A stretch of DNA of 64,000 bases from Methylophaga sp. OBS1 (GTDB lineage: Bacteria > Pseudomonadota > Gammaproteobacteria > Nitrosococcales > Methylophagaceae). The notes beneath the pieces are model-generated. The model was not told the origin of the DNA, ran no database searches, and saw only the letters and a list, made by a program, of their open reading frames with translations. The stretch spans positions 598,511-662,510 of the forward strand of contig NZ_JAPDMS010000001.1 of the NCBI RefSeq assembly GCF_026319365.1. The letters are read 5' to 3'. Of this stretch, positions 33,184 to 42,867 are shown piece by piece (the stretch's first letter is position 1; each line of letters opens with the position of its first letter). The position numbers were made by a program, and so were the translations under genes.

Positions 33184-35124
33184 ATGAAACTCAAATTTTT
33201 ATCTCTAGCAAGCCTGGCAGCCTCATCGCTGGGACTGATGGCGGCACCGGTCATGGCAGACCGTGCAGCCGCCGAAGCCAATCTGCATAAACTCAATGTG
33301 CCAGACGGTTTCAAAGTTGAAGTCTACGCTGAAGTGCCGAATGCCCGTCAGATGGCTGTCGGTCAGTCCACCGGCACCGTCTTCGTCGGTACCCGTGGCA
33401 AGAATGTTTATGCCGTGGTCGACAAGAACAAGGACCGTCAGGCTGATGAAGTCGTCAATATTCTCAGCGATCTTAAAGTCGGTAACGGTGTGGCCATGCA
33501 CCAGGGTAACCTGTATGTGGCTGAACAACACCGTATCGCCCGCTATGCTGCGCCGGGTTTTGATTTGACCCTGCCATTCGAACAGATGCGTGAAGTCGTT
33601 TTTGAAGACCTGCCAGATAAAGCCCATCACGGCTGGCGCTATATTGATTTCGGCCCGGACGGCAAACTGTATGTCACGGTCGGCGCCCCCTGCAATATTT
33701 GTGAGGTTAATGGCTACGAGGGGACGATTATTCGCATGAATCCGGATGGCAGTGAAGCGGAAGTTTATGCACACGGCGTGCGTAACTCTGTGGGTATCGA
33801 CTTCCATCCCGAGACCGGTGATTTGTATTTCACTGACAACAACGTCGATATGATGGGTGATGATAATCCGCCGGGCGAATTCAACGCGGCCCCGGAAAAA
33901 GGCATGCACTTTGGATTCCCGTTTTATGCCGGTGGCGATGCCCGCCATCAGGACTGGAAAGACAAACAGCCGCCCCAGGAAGTCACTTTTCCTGAAGTCG
34001 AGTTTCAGGCCCATACCGCCAACCTCGGTTTCAAATTTTACACCGGCAAAATGTTCCCGGCTGAGTATCAGGGTGACGCCATCATCGCTCAGCATGGTTC
34101 CTGGAACCGGACTGAGCCGGTGGGCTATAAACTGGAGCGTGTCACTTTCAACGACAACAATCAGGTCACAGGTCACCAGACCTTTATCGATGGCTGGTTG
34201 ATCGAGGGTGAAGCCTGGGGTCGTCCCACCGATGTCCTGCAACTGCCCGATGGCTCTTTGCTGGTCTCGGATGACTACAACGGCGTGATTTACCGTGTCA
34301 GTTATGGTGAAGAGCAGGAAACCACTGCTGTCAAACCGGCTCAGACCAGTAAACAAACCGTGAAAGGACTGAGAATGCCGGAATCGGTTATTGCTCACCC
34401 GGACGGTCGCCTGTTTATCAGCGAAATCGGCGAGTTTGGCAAAAAAGATGACGGTCAGATCAGCATCATCAACACTGATGGCAGCAAAACCGTGCTGGCC
34501 AGCGGTTTGAATGATCCGAAAGGACTCGATTTATTCAACAACGAACTCTATGTTGCTGATATCAATCAGGTCCTGAAGATTGATATGGACGGCAAAATTG
34601 AGGTTCTTGCTGACAGCAGCGATTTCCCAGGTAAAGCTGAATTCCTCAATGATGTGGAAATCGACGGCAGTGGCAATGTCTATGTCTCAGACAGCGGCAC
34701 TGACACCGGTCAAAATGCCGGTATTTATCGAGTTTCCACCACGGGTGAAGTCACTGAAATTATGGATAACCAGGCTGGTATCAAACGTCCCAATGGACTA
34801 TTGATGGATGGTATTGGCAGTCTGCTGGTTGCCGACTTCGGTACCGGTGATTTGTATCGTTTTGATATCGCCTCAGACAAGGTCAAGGATCTGAATACCG
34901 GATTCGGTGGTGCTGACGGTCTGGTTCGCGACACCCGCGGTTTCCTCTATATCAGTGACTGGAATAACGGCAAAGTCTGGCAACTGGCCGGTCCGCGAGC
35001 GACCCCTCAGATCATCGCCGATAATCTGCAGGCTGCTGCTGACATTGCCCTGTCAGCGGATGGTCAGTATCTGCTGGTGCCGGACATGAAAGCCGGTGAA
35101 TTAATTCATCTGCCATTACGGTAA
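33184..35124 (+). CDS. Secreted two-propeller dehydrogenase-like protein (sorbosone/glucose dehydrogenase fold plus SMP-30/NHL propeller)
   Basis: 646 residues from the ATG at 33184 (AGGAGG four bases before; 33181 is alternative). Signal peptide ends VMA-DRAAA. Residues about 30-370 form a PQQ-dependent sugar-dehydrogenase-like propeller with GAPCNICEVN, GVRNSVGIDFHPETGDLYFTDN and HGSWNRTEPVGYK, typical of the L-sorbosone dehydrogenase branch. Residues about 385-646 form a second SMP-30/gluconolactonase-like propeller (NDVEID, SDWNNGKVW). The fusion is uncommon. Fourth gene of the NemR operon, exported unlike its neighbours. Substrate unknown. Confidence 0.83.
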   Translation: MKLKFLSLASLAASSLGLMAAPVMADRAAAEANLHKLNVPDGFKVEVYAEVPNARQMAVGQSTGTVFVGTRGKNVYAVVDKNKDRQADEVVNILSDLKVGNGVAMHQGNLYVAEQHRIARYAAPGFDLTLPFEQMREVVFEDLPDKAHHGWRYIDFGPDGKLYVTVGAPCNICEVNGYEGTIIRMNPDGSEAEVYAHGVRNSVGIDFHPETGDLYFTDNNVDMMGDDNPPGEFNAAPEKGMHFGFPFYAGGDARHQDWKDKQPPQEVTFPEVEFQAHTANLGFKFYTGKMFPAEYQGDAIIAQHGSWNRTEPVGYKLERVTFNDNNQVTGHQTFIDGWLIEGEAWGRPTDVLQLPDGSLLVSDDYNGVIYRVSYGEEQETTAVKPAQTSKQTVKGLRMPESVIAHPDGRLFISEIGEFGKKDDGQISIINTDGSKTVLASGLNDPKGLDLFNNELYVADINQVLKIDMDGKIEVLADSSDFPGKAEFLNDVEIDGSGNVYVSDSGTDTGQNAGIYRVSTTGEVTEIMDNQAGIKRPNGLLMDGIGSLLVADFGTGDLYRFDIASDKVKDLNTGFGGADGLVRDTRGFLYISDWNNGKVWQLAGPRATPQIIADNLQAAADIALSADGQYLLVPDMKAGELIHLPLR

Positions 35125-35145
35125 AATTCACTTTAAGCAGACTTT

Positions 35146-35174
35146 AAAGCCGGGGTCCTGGGATCCCGGCTTTT
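35146..35174 (+). terminator. Terminator of the yqhD-nemA operon
   Basis: AAGCCGGG (35147-35154), 10-base loop, CCCGGCTT (35165-35172), then T's; ends the four-gene operon 22 bases after the last stop. Confidence 0.85.
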
Positions 35175-35367
35175 ATTTGACCGCCCTCTGCAATGTTTAA
35201 CTTCGCTTCAGTGTCGGTTTATGTGACTGTTTATAAAAAAACTGACCTACGTACCCGGGTCTATTTCACACAAAAGACATGACTTTTTCACACATCATCA
35301 CTACATCATGCTAAATTGATATCAGGACAGTCTTTGCAAACAGTTTGCTGTTTCGGGGGGCGTTCAG

Positions 35368-36312
35368 ATGCGACAATTTCTCCTGCTTATCCTGAGTATG
35401 GTCTGGGTGTTGCCTGCCAATGCTGTGATTCACGGCTCCGCCGCAGACCCGGTTTCTGTCTCTACCGGTAAAATAAGTATCGACCAGTTACGCTGGCATG
35501 CCTCTGTCAAAGGCCTGATAACCGAAACCAGTGAATGTAGCTCGGTGGTCGTTGGCACTTCACCATTGACACTGCTGACAGCGGCGCATTGCCTGCGCAA
35601 TGCCCGGCTCAACCCCGTGACTAAAACCCCTCTGATTCAACTGTTCTTGGGTGTGCCCGTGCCACCTATTCGAGCTGCGGTTTACAGCGAATATGACAGT
35701 CTGGATGAAAATATGGCCAGGGACATTGCGGTGCTGATTTTTGATGGCGATGCCCCAAGTAGTGTTGAAGCTGTTCCTGTGACACCGGCAAGTGCATCTC
35801 CCAAAGCGCTGTTATGTGGTTATGGCCAGGGCTACAAAGCGATGGTGACAGAAGTGCCCAGTTGCGCGATTAAACCCCTGATGACGGCCGATGAGGAATT
35901 TCAACGTTTTGTACCAGATACCTATGAGCCTCTGGATCCGTTGCTTTATATGCAGTTCCGCACACAGTTCGAAGCCAAAAAACTGCTACTTCGTTCCTAC
36001 AATGCCTTGCTGGCCGTCAACCGGCTGCATCAGAATGAATACCAGACATCCCTGCCCATGCCCACCCGAGGCGACTCCGGCGGTCCCTGGATGATTAACC
36101 TACCTGGGCCTAAACGTGGCGTGGTGGCATTAACCAGCTTTATTGAAACCTTTTACCGCAAGAACAAACAATGGCCGTTTTTCAAACAGACACGTGCTCC
36201 ACTCAGTGACTTCCCCTATGTCGCCTACGGCGTGCGACTGGATACCGATGAGGCACGGGCTATATTCAAGCAGGCAAGACTCTTGGGCGCGGATATCGAC
36301 ACCTGGCAGTAA
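35368..36312 (+). CDS. Secreted trypsin-like serine protease (S1 family)
   Basis: 314 residues. Signal peptide ends ANA-VIHG. Catalytic triad visible: His in LLTAAHCLRN, Asp in MARDIAVLIF, Ser in GDSGGPWMI. Several Cys could form disulfides. Opening VIHGS is reminiscent of the IVGG activation motif but no clear pro-peptide cleavage site is seen. Probably a periplasmic or extracellular nutrient or quality-control protease. Monocistronic with GGGGGG-rich ribosome site. Confidence 0.9.
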   Translation: MRQFLLLILSMVWVLPANAVIHGSAADPVSVSTGKISIDQLRWHASVKGLITETSECSSVVVGTSPLTLLTAAHCLRNARLNPVTKTPLIQLFLGVPVPPIRAAVYSEYDSLDENMARDIAVLIFDGDAPSSVEAVPVTPASASPKALLCGYGQGYKAMVTEVPSCAIKPLMTADEEFQRFVPDTYEPLDPLLYMQFRTQFEAKKLLLRSYNALLAVNRLHQNEYQTSLPMPTRGDSGGPWMINLPGPKRGVVALTSFIETFYRKNKQWPFFKQTRAPLSDFPYVAYGVRLDTDEARAIFKQARLLGADIDTWQ

Positions 36313-36390
36313 CTGCCTCTACAAAATCAGGCACCAAAATCAGTTTGGGCTGTCACAGATTTAAGCCCGAAGTTCAGAGGGGATGCCCCG

Positions 36391-36738
36391 ATGATAATCA
36401 ATTTCGAAGAATGGTCATTACTGGCAAAACAGGATCAGGCGGCATTTGAAAAAAAACGCGCAGCTGTGATTCGTCAATGCATTAACGAAACTGCTCAGAG
36501 CGATGCTGAACGGCGTCGTCTCAATGGTCTACAGTTTAGAATCGATATGGTTCGTCGACGTCACAGTCATGCGCTCGGCGCCTGTATCGAAATTTCAGAC
36601 ATGTTGATGGCACAGTTTAATCGACTGATTAAGCTGGATTTGGGACAGATTATTCAGCAGGATCGGCATGAATCGAAAAACAGCTGCCAGATACTGCAAT
36701 TCAGGCCTGCATGCAAAAGCAAGAACTGGCTTGGATGA
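36391..36738 (+). CDS. DUF3135-family protein
   Basis: 115 residues. The N-terminal FEEWSLLAKQDQAAFEKKRAAVI and central RRRLNGLQFRID helices match DUF3135, a helical gammaproteobacterial family of unknown role. Fairly basic, no signal peptide. Ribosome site GAGGGG about nine bases before the ATG. The 210-bp gap after it (36739-36948) holds one consensus DnaA 9-mer (36811-36819) and nothing else recognised. Confidence 0.72.
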   Translation: MIINFEEWSLLAKQDQAAFEKKRAAVIRQCINETAQSDAERRRLNGLQFRIDMVRRRHSHALGACIEISDMLMAQFNRLIKLDLGQIIQQDRHESKNSCQILQFRPACKSKNWLG

Positions 36739-36948
36739 AATCCGTTTGCTGACACTTTCAGACACACACAAAAAGTTTTTCACATTACTCACATTTTCTG
36801 TGGAGAAGTATGTGGATAAGTTTCTGGAAAGACGCTAAGTGATTCTTTTATGACAAGCTTTAAAATATGGTTAATTTTTAACCAGCATCAAACAAATCAG
36901 ACTTGACAAACAGGTTTGCCATTCAACGCCCACTGCCCTATCAAAGAC

Positions 36949-37443
36949 TTAAAGACGGGCTTCTTTTTGTAACAATATTTTTTTGCGTTCACGCCCCCAA
37001 CGATAGCCAGAGACCTCACCGTCCTGCCTGATTATACGGTGACATGGAATCGCCAAAGCCAGTAAATTTGCGGCACAGGCACCCGCGACCGCACGCACAG
37101 CGCTGGGCGAACCAATTTCGTCGGCAATCTGCGTATAGGTCCGGGTTTGTCCTGGTGGAACCCTCAGCAAGGCTCGCCAGACCCGTTTCTGAAACTCCGT
37201 TCCCTGGATATCAAGTTCAAGCTTGAGATCCGCATCCGGCCATTCGGCAAAATTTAAAACCTGTTGCAGACGTGACAGTAAAACCCGGTTCTGCTGCCCT
37301 TTTTGCACATGTGGATATGTTTGCTTGAGCCATTCAACCAGTGGTCCCGGTTCATCACCAAGCGCAATGGCACAAATCCCATTATCACTGCTTGCTACCA
37401 GCACGCACCCAAGTGAACAGCTGCCCAATTCGTATTCAATCAT
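36949..37443 (-). CDS. ogt: Methylated-DNA-protein cysteine methyltransferase
   Basis: 164 residues. The active-site motif IPCHRIIR carries the acceptor Cys; preceding helix-turn-helix with VAGACAANLLALA and RVWRALLRVPPGQTRTYTQIA are the DNA-binding and arginine-finger parts. Directly removes methyl groups from O6-methylguanine, a suicide reaction. Length fits Ogt and not the longer Ada. Relevant for a cell that handles methylating C1 chemistry. Confidence 0.95.
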   Translation of the reverse strand: MIEYELGSCSLGCVLVASSDNGICAIALGDEPGPLVEWLKQTYPHVQKGQQNRVLLSRLQQVLNFAEWPDADLKLELDIQGTEFQKRVWRALLRVPPGQTRTYTQIADEIGSPSAVRAVAGACAANLLALAIPCHRIIRQDGEVSGYRWGRERKKILLQKEARL

Positions 37444-37627
37444 CCTGTTCCTCCTTGACTGTCATTAAAACGGGCGCGGCGAACTTCCATCTCGGTCGAG
37501 TACTCATAAAAGTGATTATGATAAAACGTGTCGGTCAGGGAATCATTGCCCCGTTGTCTTACTGAGATAAAGCTGGCCGGATGCGTTATCATCTGACTAT
37601 ACACTCAATCAGCTATGGAGCAGAATC

Positions 37628-38035
37628 TTGAGACTGAGTTTATTTTTTGCCCTATTTTCCCTCTCGTTCACAGCCTTGGCTGGCGGCGTGCCGCCGGGTG
37701 TCTATCAGCATAGTGACGATACATTACAAAAACTCTATGCAGAGCTGCATTACCTGAATCAGGTGGGTCGGGAGATACATCAGAAATATGACGACAAAAT
37801 CAAAGCCGATCCTGCACAGATGCGATTCTGCCTGGGTGAATACAGCTATATCAGCAGCAGGGCGAAAGCGACCATTGGCATTGCAAACCGCCTGGGCGGT
37901 CCGAACCGGGAGGAATATATTAATACCGGCTGGCATGCCCTCGAATGTATTAAATGCAGTGGAGATGTCAGTCACTGCGATGCTATCCCGCCTACGCTTG
38001 AGACCATCAAAGCAGAATACAAATCGCAGCAGTGA
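37628..38035 (+). CDS. Small secreted protein of unknown function with four Cys
   Basis: 135 residues from a TTG start (GGAG nine bases before; no in-frame ATG). Signal peptide ends TALA-GGVP. Mature chain is helical; Cys at FCLGEY, LECIKC and SHCDA suggest one or two disulfides. No family recognised. Ends three bases from the convergent MerR gene. Confidence 0.6.
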   Translation: MRLSLFFALFSLSFTALAGGVPPGVYQHSDDTLQKLYAELHYLNQVGREIHQKYDDKIKADPAQMRFCLGEYSYISSRAKATIGIANRLGGPNREEYINTGWHALECIKCSGDVSHCDAIPPTLETIKAEYKSQQ

Positions 38036-38038
38036 AGT

Positions 38039-38440
38039 TTATAAGTCGAACGCAGCCAGGATGGCACAGGGCTGAGTTTTGGCGCCACAGGCGCAGTCAC
38101 TGGCAAGCTTTTTCAGGCTATCTCTTGCCTGCACCATCTCCCTGATCTTTGCTTCCAGCTGCTCAAGCCGCTTCATTGCGAGTCGATAGGCCTGCTCATG
38201 ATCCTGCGTGGCATCCAGCTTGATCAGCGTTTTGATCTCACTGAGGGTAAAGCCTGCTTCCTGAGCTTTCCGGATAAATTTCAACTGGCGTAGTGACGCT
38301 GGACCATAGCGCCTGACGCTGCCATCCGTTGAGGCAGGGACTGCCAGTAAACCTTTGCGCTGATAAAAACGAACCGTTTCAACGCTTACGTCTGCCATGG
38401 CAGCAAATTTTCCAATGGTCAGTGATAGCTTCTGTGTCAT
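38039..38440 (-). CDS. MerR-family metal-responsive regulator
   Basis: 133 residues. Winged-helix DNA-binding domain (TIGKFAAMADVSVETVRFYQRKGLL, RRYGPASLRQLKFIRKAQEAGF), long dimer helix, and a C-terminal metal loop CACGAKTQPC with Cys116, Cys118 and Cys125. The Cys-x8-Cys spacing is that of MerR/Pb-type sensors (CueR has x7), but the second-site Cys near residue 80 of MerR is missing (TQDH instead). Divergent from a Cu/Ag-type ATPase with a MerR-type promoter between, so it most likely controls that exporter. Confidence 0.87.
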   Translation of the reverse strand: MTQKLSLTIGKFAAMADVSVETVRFYQRKGLLAVPASTDGSVRRYGPASLRQLKFIRKAQEAGFTLSEIKTLIKLDATQDHEQAYRLAMKRLEQLEAKIREMVQARDSLKKLASDCACGAKTQPCAILAAFDL

Positions 38441-38446
38441 CAGCGC

Positions 38447-38478
38447 TTGACTCCGTACCCAGGTACGTACTTTATAGT
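38447..38478 (+). promoter_or_regulatory. MerR-type promoter of the P-type ATPase
   Basis: -35 TTGACT (38447-38452), then a 19-base spacer containing the dyad CGTAC-CCAG-GTACG (about 38454-38467), then -10 TTATAG/TATAGT (38472-38478). The over-long spacer with a dyad is the hallmark of MerR-activated promoters and resembles the mer operator (TTGACTCCGTAC). Confidence 0.85.
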
Positions 38479-38576
38479 AGAAATTAACCTACTGACACAA
38501 GCTGAGTCTGGTTGGCAGTGCCCCGAATGAAGATTTACATTGGCACTGCGCCACAATGCTTAGCTAAGGAGATAGC

Positions 38577-41066
38577 ATGGCAATCGACCCGGTATGCGGT
38601 ATGACTGTTGATGCAGACAACGCGCGCTATCACGCGCAGCATAATCAGCAGGATTATGTGTTCTGTTCCCAGCATTGCATGAATAATTTCAAAGCCGATC
38701 CAGGGCGTTACCTCAAGCAATCAGAAGCAGATCACAACTGCTGTGGAGGTGATGACAAAGCACCGCATACTGAAAAACGGCCACACAGCTGTTGTGGCAG
38801 TCATGAACAGGCTTACAGACCAGCAGCATCACGACAAGGCAGTGGCGATTATATCTGCCCGATGTGCGAAGGCGTGCGCCAGGCAGGGCCGGGCAGTTGC
38901 CCCAAATGCGGTATGGCCCTGGAGCCCGAATCACCGCAACTGGGGAACACCAGAACTGAATACACCTGCCCGATGCATCCGCAAATCGTTCAGGATCATC
39001 CCGGTAACTGCCCAATCTGTGGCATGGCGCTGGAAGCGAACACAGTCGAAGTCGAAGAGAACAACAGTGAGTTGAAAGATATGTCCCGGCGCTTCTGGAT
39101 TGGCGCAGTGTTAACGCTACCGGTGTTTATCATCACGATGCTGCTGGATATGGCACCCGCCCTCTTGCCCGCCAGTATCCCAACACAGCGCTGGTACTGG
39201 CTGGAGTTCCTGCTGGCAACACCCGTCGTGCTCTGGGCCGGATGGCCGTTTTTCATCCGTGCTGTGCAGTCAGTCAAAACCATGAACCTGAACATGTTCA
39301 CACTGATTGGCCTCGGTGTCAGCGTTGCCTGGCTATACAGTGTCATCGCACTGATTTTCCCGGCTATTTTTCCAACCTCGATGCAACATGCTGATGGTAG
39401 TGTCGCCGTCTATTTTGAGGCAGCAGCGGTTATTACCGTGCTGGTATTGCTGGGCCAGGTACTTGAACTGCGCGCCCGCAGCCAGACTAATACCGCCATC
39501 AAAATGCTGCTGGGCCTTGCGCCCAAAACAGCCAGACTGGTGACTGAGGATGGTCAGGAGCAGGATATTCTGCTTGAAGAGGTCCGGGTAGGCCAGCAAT
39601 TGCGGATCCGTCCCGGAGAAAAAATACCCGTTGACGGCACGGTGATAGAGGGTAATAGCAGTGTTGATGAGTCCATGGTCACCGGTGAGCCGATACCGGT
39701 CAGTAAGCAAAAAGATGACAAGCTTATCGGTGCTACCGTCAACGGTACCGGAAGCCTGCTGATGCGTGCTGAGCGGGTCGGCAGTGACACCCTGCTTTCC
39801 CAAATTGTGCATATGGTGGCCGAAGCGCAGCGTTCACGCGCGCCGATTCAGAAACTGGTCGACAAAGTGGCGGCCTGGTTTGTGCCCGCAGTGGTACTTA
39901 TCGCTATCCTCACCCTCGGCGCCTGGTTTATCTGGGGGCCAGAACCGAAACTGGCACATGCCATCGTCAATGCCGTTGCTGTGTTAATCATTGCCTGTCC
40001 CTGTGCCCTGGGTCTGGCGACGCCGATGTCGATTATGGTCGGAACCGGTCGCGGCGCCTCGATGGGCGTCTTGATTAAAAATGCTGAAGCGCTGGAAGCC
40101 ATGGAGCAGATTGATACCCTGGTCGTAGATAAAACCGGCACGCTGACCGAGGGTAAACCGAAGCTGGTCATGGTTGAGTCAATGACCGATCTGGATGACA
40201 ACACCCTGCTCACTCTGGCTGCCAGTCTGGAACAAGGCAGTGAACATCCGCTTGCGATGGCGGTAATTGAAGGTGCCAAAGAAAAAGGCCTGAGCTTATC
40301 CAGGCTAAACCAGTTTGACTCTGTAACCGGCCAGGGTATTAAGGGCGAGATTGACGGTCACCCTGTGGCGTTGGGTAACACTGCCCTGTTTACCACGCTG
40401 GGAATAGATTCAGCGCCATTACAGGAAAAAGCAGAGGCTTATCGCAAACAGGGCCAGACCGTGATGCTGGTTGCCGTTGATAATCAAGCAGCCGGCCTGA
40501 TTGGTGTGGCTGATCCAATCAAGTCATCCACCACAGAGGCCATAAAAGCCCTGCATCAGGAAAATATTCGCCTTGTCATGTTAACCGGCGATAACCAGGT
40601 CACCGCAGAGGCCGTCGCCAGTCAGCTTGGCATTGATGATATCCGAGCCGATGTCTTGCCTGAGCAGAAAAATCAGGTGATCAAAGAGTTACAGGCAGAA
40701 GGCAGAACCGTCGCCATGGCGGGTGACGGTATCAATGATGCCCCAGCACTGGCCCAGGCAACGATTGGTATCGCTATGGGTAGCGGAACCGACGTGGCCA
40801 TGGAAAGTGCCGGCATAACCCTGGTTAAAGGTGACTTGCGTGGCATTCATCAGGCATTGAAATTAAGCCGGGCGACGATGCGTAATATCCGCCAGAACCT
40901 GTTTTTCGCCTTTGTTTATAACTCGATGGGCGTACCAATCGCAGCCGGTGTCCTGTATCCCTTCTTCGGCCTGTTGCTGTCACCGATGATTGCAGCAGCA
41001 GCCATGAGCCTGAGTTCGGTATCGGTGATCGCTAATGCGCTCAGACTGCGGCGGGTGAAACTCTAA
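38577..41066 (+). CDS. Cu(I)/Ag(I)-type P1B ATPase with YHS and two HMBD modules
   Basis: 829 residues. N-terminus: YHS domain (2-46), a Cys/His-rich linker (NCCGGDD, HSCCGSH), then two heavy-metal-binding domains (YICPMCEG... about 92-116 and YTCPMHPQ... about 129-153). Eight transmembrane segments follow. The transport motif is CPC (ACPCALG), phosphorylation DKTGT, hinge GDGIND. YNSMGVP and MSLSS in the last segments fit the Cu+/Ag+ (P1B-1) class. Exports copper or silver from the cytosol. It lacks the usual GMTCxxC ferredoxin-like MBD. Under the divergent MerR regulator. Confidence 0.93.
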   Translation: MAIDPVCGMTVDADNARYHAQHNQQDYVFCSQHCMNNFKADPGRYLKQSEADHNCCGGDDKAPHTEKRPHSCCGSHEQAYRPAASRQGSGDYICPMCEGVRQAGPGSCPKCGMALEPESPQLGNTRTEYTCPMHPQIVQDHPGNCPICGMALEANTVEVEENNSELKDMSRRFWIGAVLTLPVFIITMLLDMAPALLPASIPTQRWYWLEFLLATPVVLWAGWPFFIRAVQSVKTMNLNMFTLIGLGVSVAWLYSVIALIFPAIFPTSMQHADGSVAVYFEAAAVITVLVLLGQVLELRARSQTNTAIKMLLGLAPKTARLVTEDGQEQDILLEEVRVGQQLRIRPGEKIPVDGTVIEGNSSVDESMVTGEPIPVSKQKDDKLIGATVNGTGSLLMRAERVGSDTLLSQIVHMVAEAQRSRAPIQKLVDKVAAWFVPAVVLIAILTLGAWFIWGPEPKLAHAIVNAVAVLIIACPCALGLATPMSIMVGTGRGASMGVLIKNAEALEAMEQIDTLVVDKTGTLTEGKPKLVMVESMTDLDDNTLLTLAASLEQGSEHPLAMAVIEGAKEKGLSLSRLNQFDSVTGQGIKGEIDGHPVALGNTALFTTLGIDSAPLQEKAEAYRKQGQTVMLVAVDNQAAGLIGVADPIKSSTTEAIKALHQENIRLVMLTGDNQVTAEAVASQLGIDDIRADVLPEQKNQVIKELQAEGRTVAMAGDGINDAPALAQATIGIAMGSGTDVAMESAGITLVKGDLRGIHQALKLSRATMRNIRQNLFFAFVYNSMGVPIAAGVLYPFFGLLLSPMIAAAAMSLSSVSVIANALRLRRVKL

Positions 41067-41084
41067 TTTGTCACTGTTTAAAAA

Positions 41085-41306
41085 TTAACCACAGAGGCAC
41101 AGCGGGCGCAGAGTTATAAAATGCTCTACAGATTACGCAGATGAGCGCAGATTATTTTGGCAGAAAACATTCAAAGCTCAATTTAGAAGCCCTGTCGCTG
41201 GATAACGATATCAATGAACTGTTGTTTTAATCTGTGAAAATCAGCGAAATCTGCGGATAAATTTTTAGCCATTCTGAGCTTTGTGCCCTCTGTGCCTCTG
41301 TGGTTC
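41085..41306. mobile_element. MITE-like non-coding repeat element
   Basis: Ends are inverted repeats: AACCACAGAGGCACAG (41087-41102) against CTGTGCCTCTGTGGTT (41290-41305), perfect over 16 bases and extending imperfectly inward. Inside are subterminal copies of GCGCAGATT/AATCTGCG. No coding sequence. The type (AACCACAGAGGCACAGA...) is widely scattered in bacterial genomes. A related end pair brackets the array at 53705-54660. Confidence 0.65.
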
Positions 41307-41317
41307 AAACTTTTCAA

Positions 41318-42157
41318 TCAGGCAAACCGTCCCTCACGGTAATCGTCAAAGGCCTGCTCAAGCTGCTCGCGGGTGTTCATCACAAACGGTCCACCCCGGG
41401 CAACGGGCTCTTTCAGCGGCTGCCCCGACACCAGTAGAAACTGGCTTTGCGTTTCTGCCAACAAGCTCACAGTCTGTCCTTTCTCCAGTACACCCAACTG
41501 CCCCTGATTCAACGGCCGTTGATGATCACCAACAGATAGCTGCCCCTCAATCACATAAACAAAACTGTTATCTGTCTCCGGAACCTGCTGTACGAAGTGG
41601 CTGCCTGCCGGTAATGTCACGTGCAGGTAGAGCGGTTTGACATAGGCGTTGTCAATCACTCCCCGGGTGCCTTGATCGGTCTGCCCGGCAACGACTTTAA
41701 TCTCCCCACCATTTTCAAGGGTCTCAACCGGGATCTCAGCCGCAGAACGTTCCTGATAACGCGGTTCACGCATTTTTTCAGCGGCTGGCAGGTTGACCCA
41801 GAGTTGAAAACCGGCCAGCAAACCTGCTTCCTGCTCTGGCATTTCTGAATGGATAATGCCCCTGCCCGCAGTCATCCACTGCACGCCCCCTGTCTCGATC
41901 ACACCCTGGTTACCGGCGTTGTCTTCATGCCGCATTTTGCCGGCAAGCATGTAGGTGACTGTCTCAAAGCCACGATGTGGGTGGGGTGGGAAACCGGCGA
42001 GATATTCCTGTGGTCTGTCTGAGCCGAAAGCATCGAACATCAGAAACGGATCCAGCATATTCAACTGTGGTGAACCAATCACCCGTTTCAGCTGCACGCC
42101 GGCACCATCAGAGACCGGGATGCCGTTCACGATTTGTCTGAGTTCTCTTATGCTCAT
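41318..42157 (-). CDS. Pirin-family bicupin protein
   Basis: 279 residues from the ATG at 42157, whose A is shared with the TGA of azoR (TGATG). N-terminal cupin has the pirin metal motif PPHPHRGFETVTY, MRHEDNAGN and RGIIHSEMPE (three His and a Glu). C-terminal cupin is metal-free in the family. Some members (YhhW) are quercetin 2,3-dioxygenases; cellular role generally unclear. Operon with azoR. Confidence 0.92.
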   Translation of the reverse strand: MSIRELRQIVNGIPVSDGAGVQLKRVIGSPQLNMLDPFLMFDAFGSDRPQEYLAGFPPHPHRGFETVTYMLAGKMRHEDNAGNQGVIETGGVQWMTAGRGIIHSEMPEQEAGLLAGFQLWVNLPAAEKMREPRYQERSAAEIPVETLENGGEIKVVAGQTDQGTRGVIDNAYVKPLYLHVTLPAGSHFVQQVPETDNSFVYVIEGQLSVGDHQRPLNQGQLGVLEKGQTVSLLAETQSQFLLVSGQPLKEPVARGGPFVMNTREQLEQAFDDYREGRFA

Positions 42158-42753
42158 CACTGTTCTCCTGCTGCAATCGCTGCCAACTGTTGTTGAATAT
42201 CGCCATGATCATTGGCTGCCCTGTTCAGATCATTGGCATTCACCAGGGTGACATCATCGATACCGAGAAAGCCCATCACATGCCGTAAATAGCTCGAAGC
42301 ATAGTCAACCTCGCTGCCCAGAGGAACACCGCCTGAGGCAATAACCAGATAGGCCTTTTTGCCTTTAAGCAAACCTTCCGGTCCATTTTCGGTATATCGA
42401 AACGTCACTCTGGCTCGTGCCACCTGGTCAATCCAGGCTTTGACCACCGCCGGCACGCTGAAGTTATAAATAGGCGCAGCAATCACGATATGACTGGCCT
42501 GCTTTAATTCGTTAATCAGGCGGTCCGACTCTGCCAGTGCGGCCTCCTGCTGTGCGCTGCGTTCTGCAGGATCGGTAAAATTGGCGCCGACCCACTGTTC
42601 ATCAATAAACGCGATGCCGTCTGCCAGATCACGTTCAATCGTGCTCAGGCCGGTTTGTTGCTGAAGCTGCTGTACCAGTTGTGCTGAGATATCACGTGTT
42701 ACCGAACCCTGAATCCGGCTACTGGAGTTGATCAGTAAAATGCTGTTGTTCAT
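42157..42753 (-). CDS. azoR: FMN-dependent NADH-azoreductase
   Basis: 198 residues. Flavodoxin-like fold: LLINSSSRIQGSVTR (FMN phosphate loop), APIYNFSVPAVVKAWIDQVARARVTF and VIASGGVPLGS are characteristic of AzoR. Reduces azo dyes and quinones by two electrons. First gene of azoR-pirin; divergent from a LysR regulator that may control it. Confidence 0.95.
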   Translation of the reverse strand: MNNSILLINSSSRIQGSVTRDISAQLVQQLQQQTGLSTIERDLADGIAFIDEQWVGANFTDPAERSAQQEAALAESDRLINELKQASHIVIAAPIYNFSVPAVVKAWIDQVARARVTFRYTENGPEGLLKGKKAYLVIASGGVPLGSEVDYASSYLRHVMGFLGIDDVTLVNANDLNRAANDHGDIQQQLAAIAAGEQ

Positions 42754-42867
42754 TGGATTCTCCCTGTTTTGTTGCGTTTGGTTAAACGATGGTGACAGTT
42801 TATCGTTTCCATTTTTTTGAAAAACACGCTATTAATAAACTTATTGTTTCTTATAAGAGAACATTTA

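Noticed and set aside
33223..34398. 391-codon frame opposite the two-propeller gene
   Set aside because: Antisense shadow of a strong CDS with signal peptide, operon context and terminator; its translation is not family-like.
36811..36819. Consensus DnaA box (TGTGGATAA) as a possible origin
   Set aside because: Only one 9-mer, no cluster and no dnaA/dnaN/parAB or gidA neighbours; one such match in 64 kb is expected by chance.
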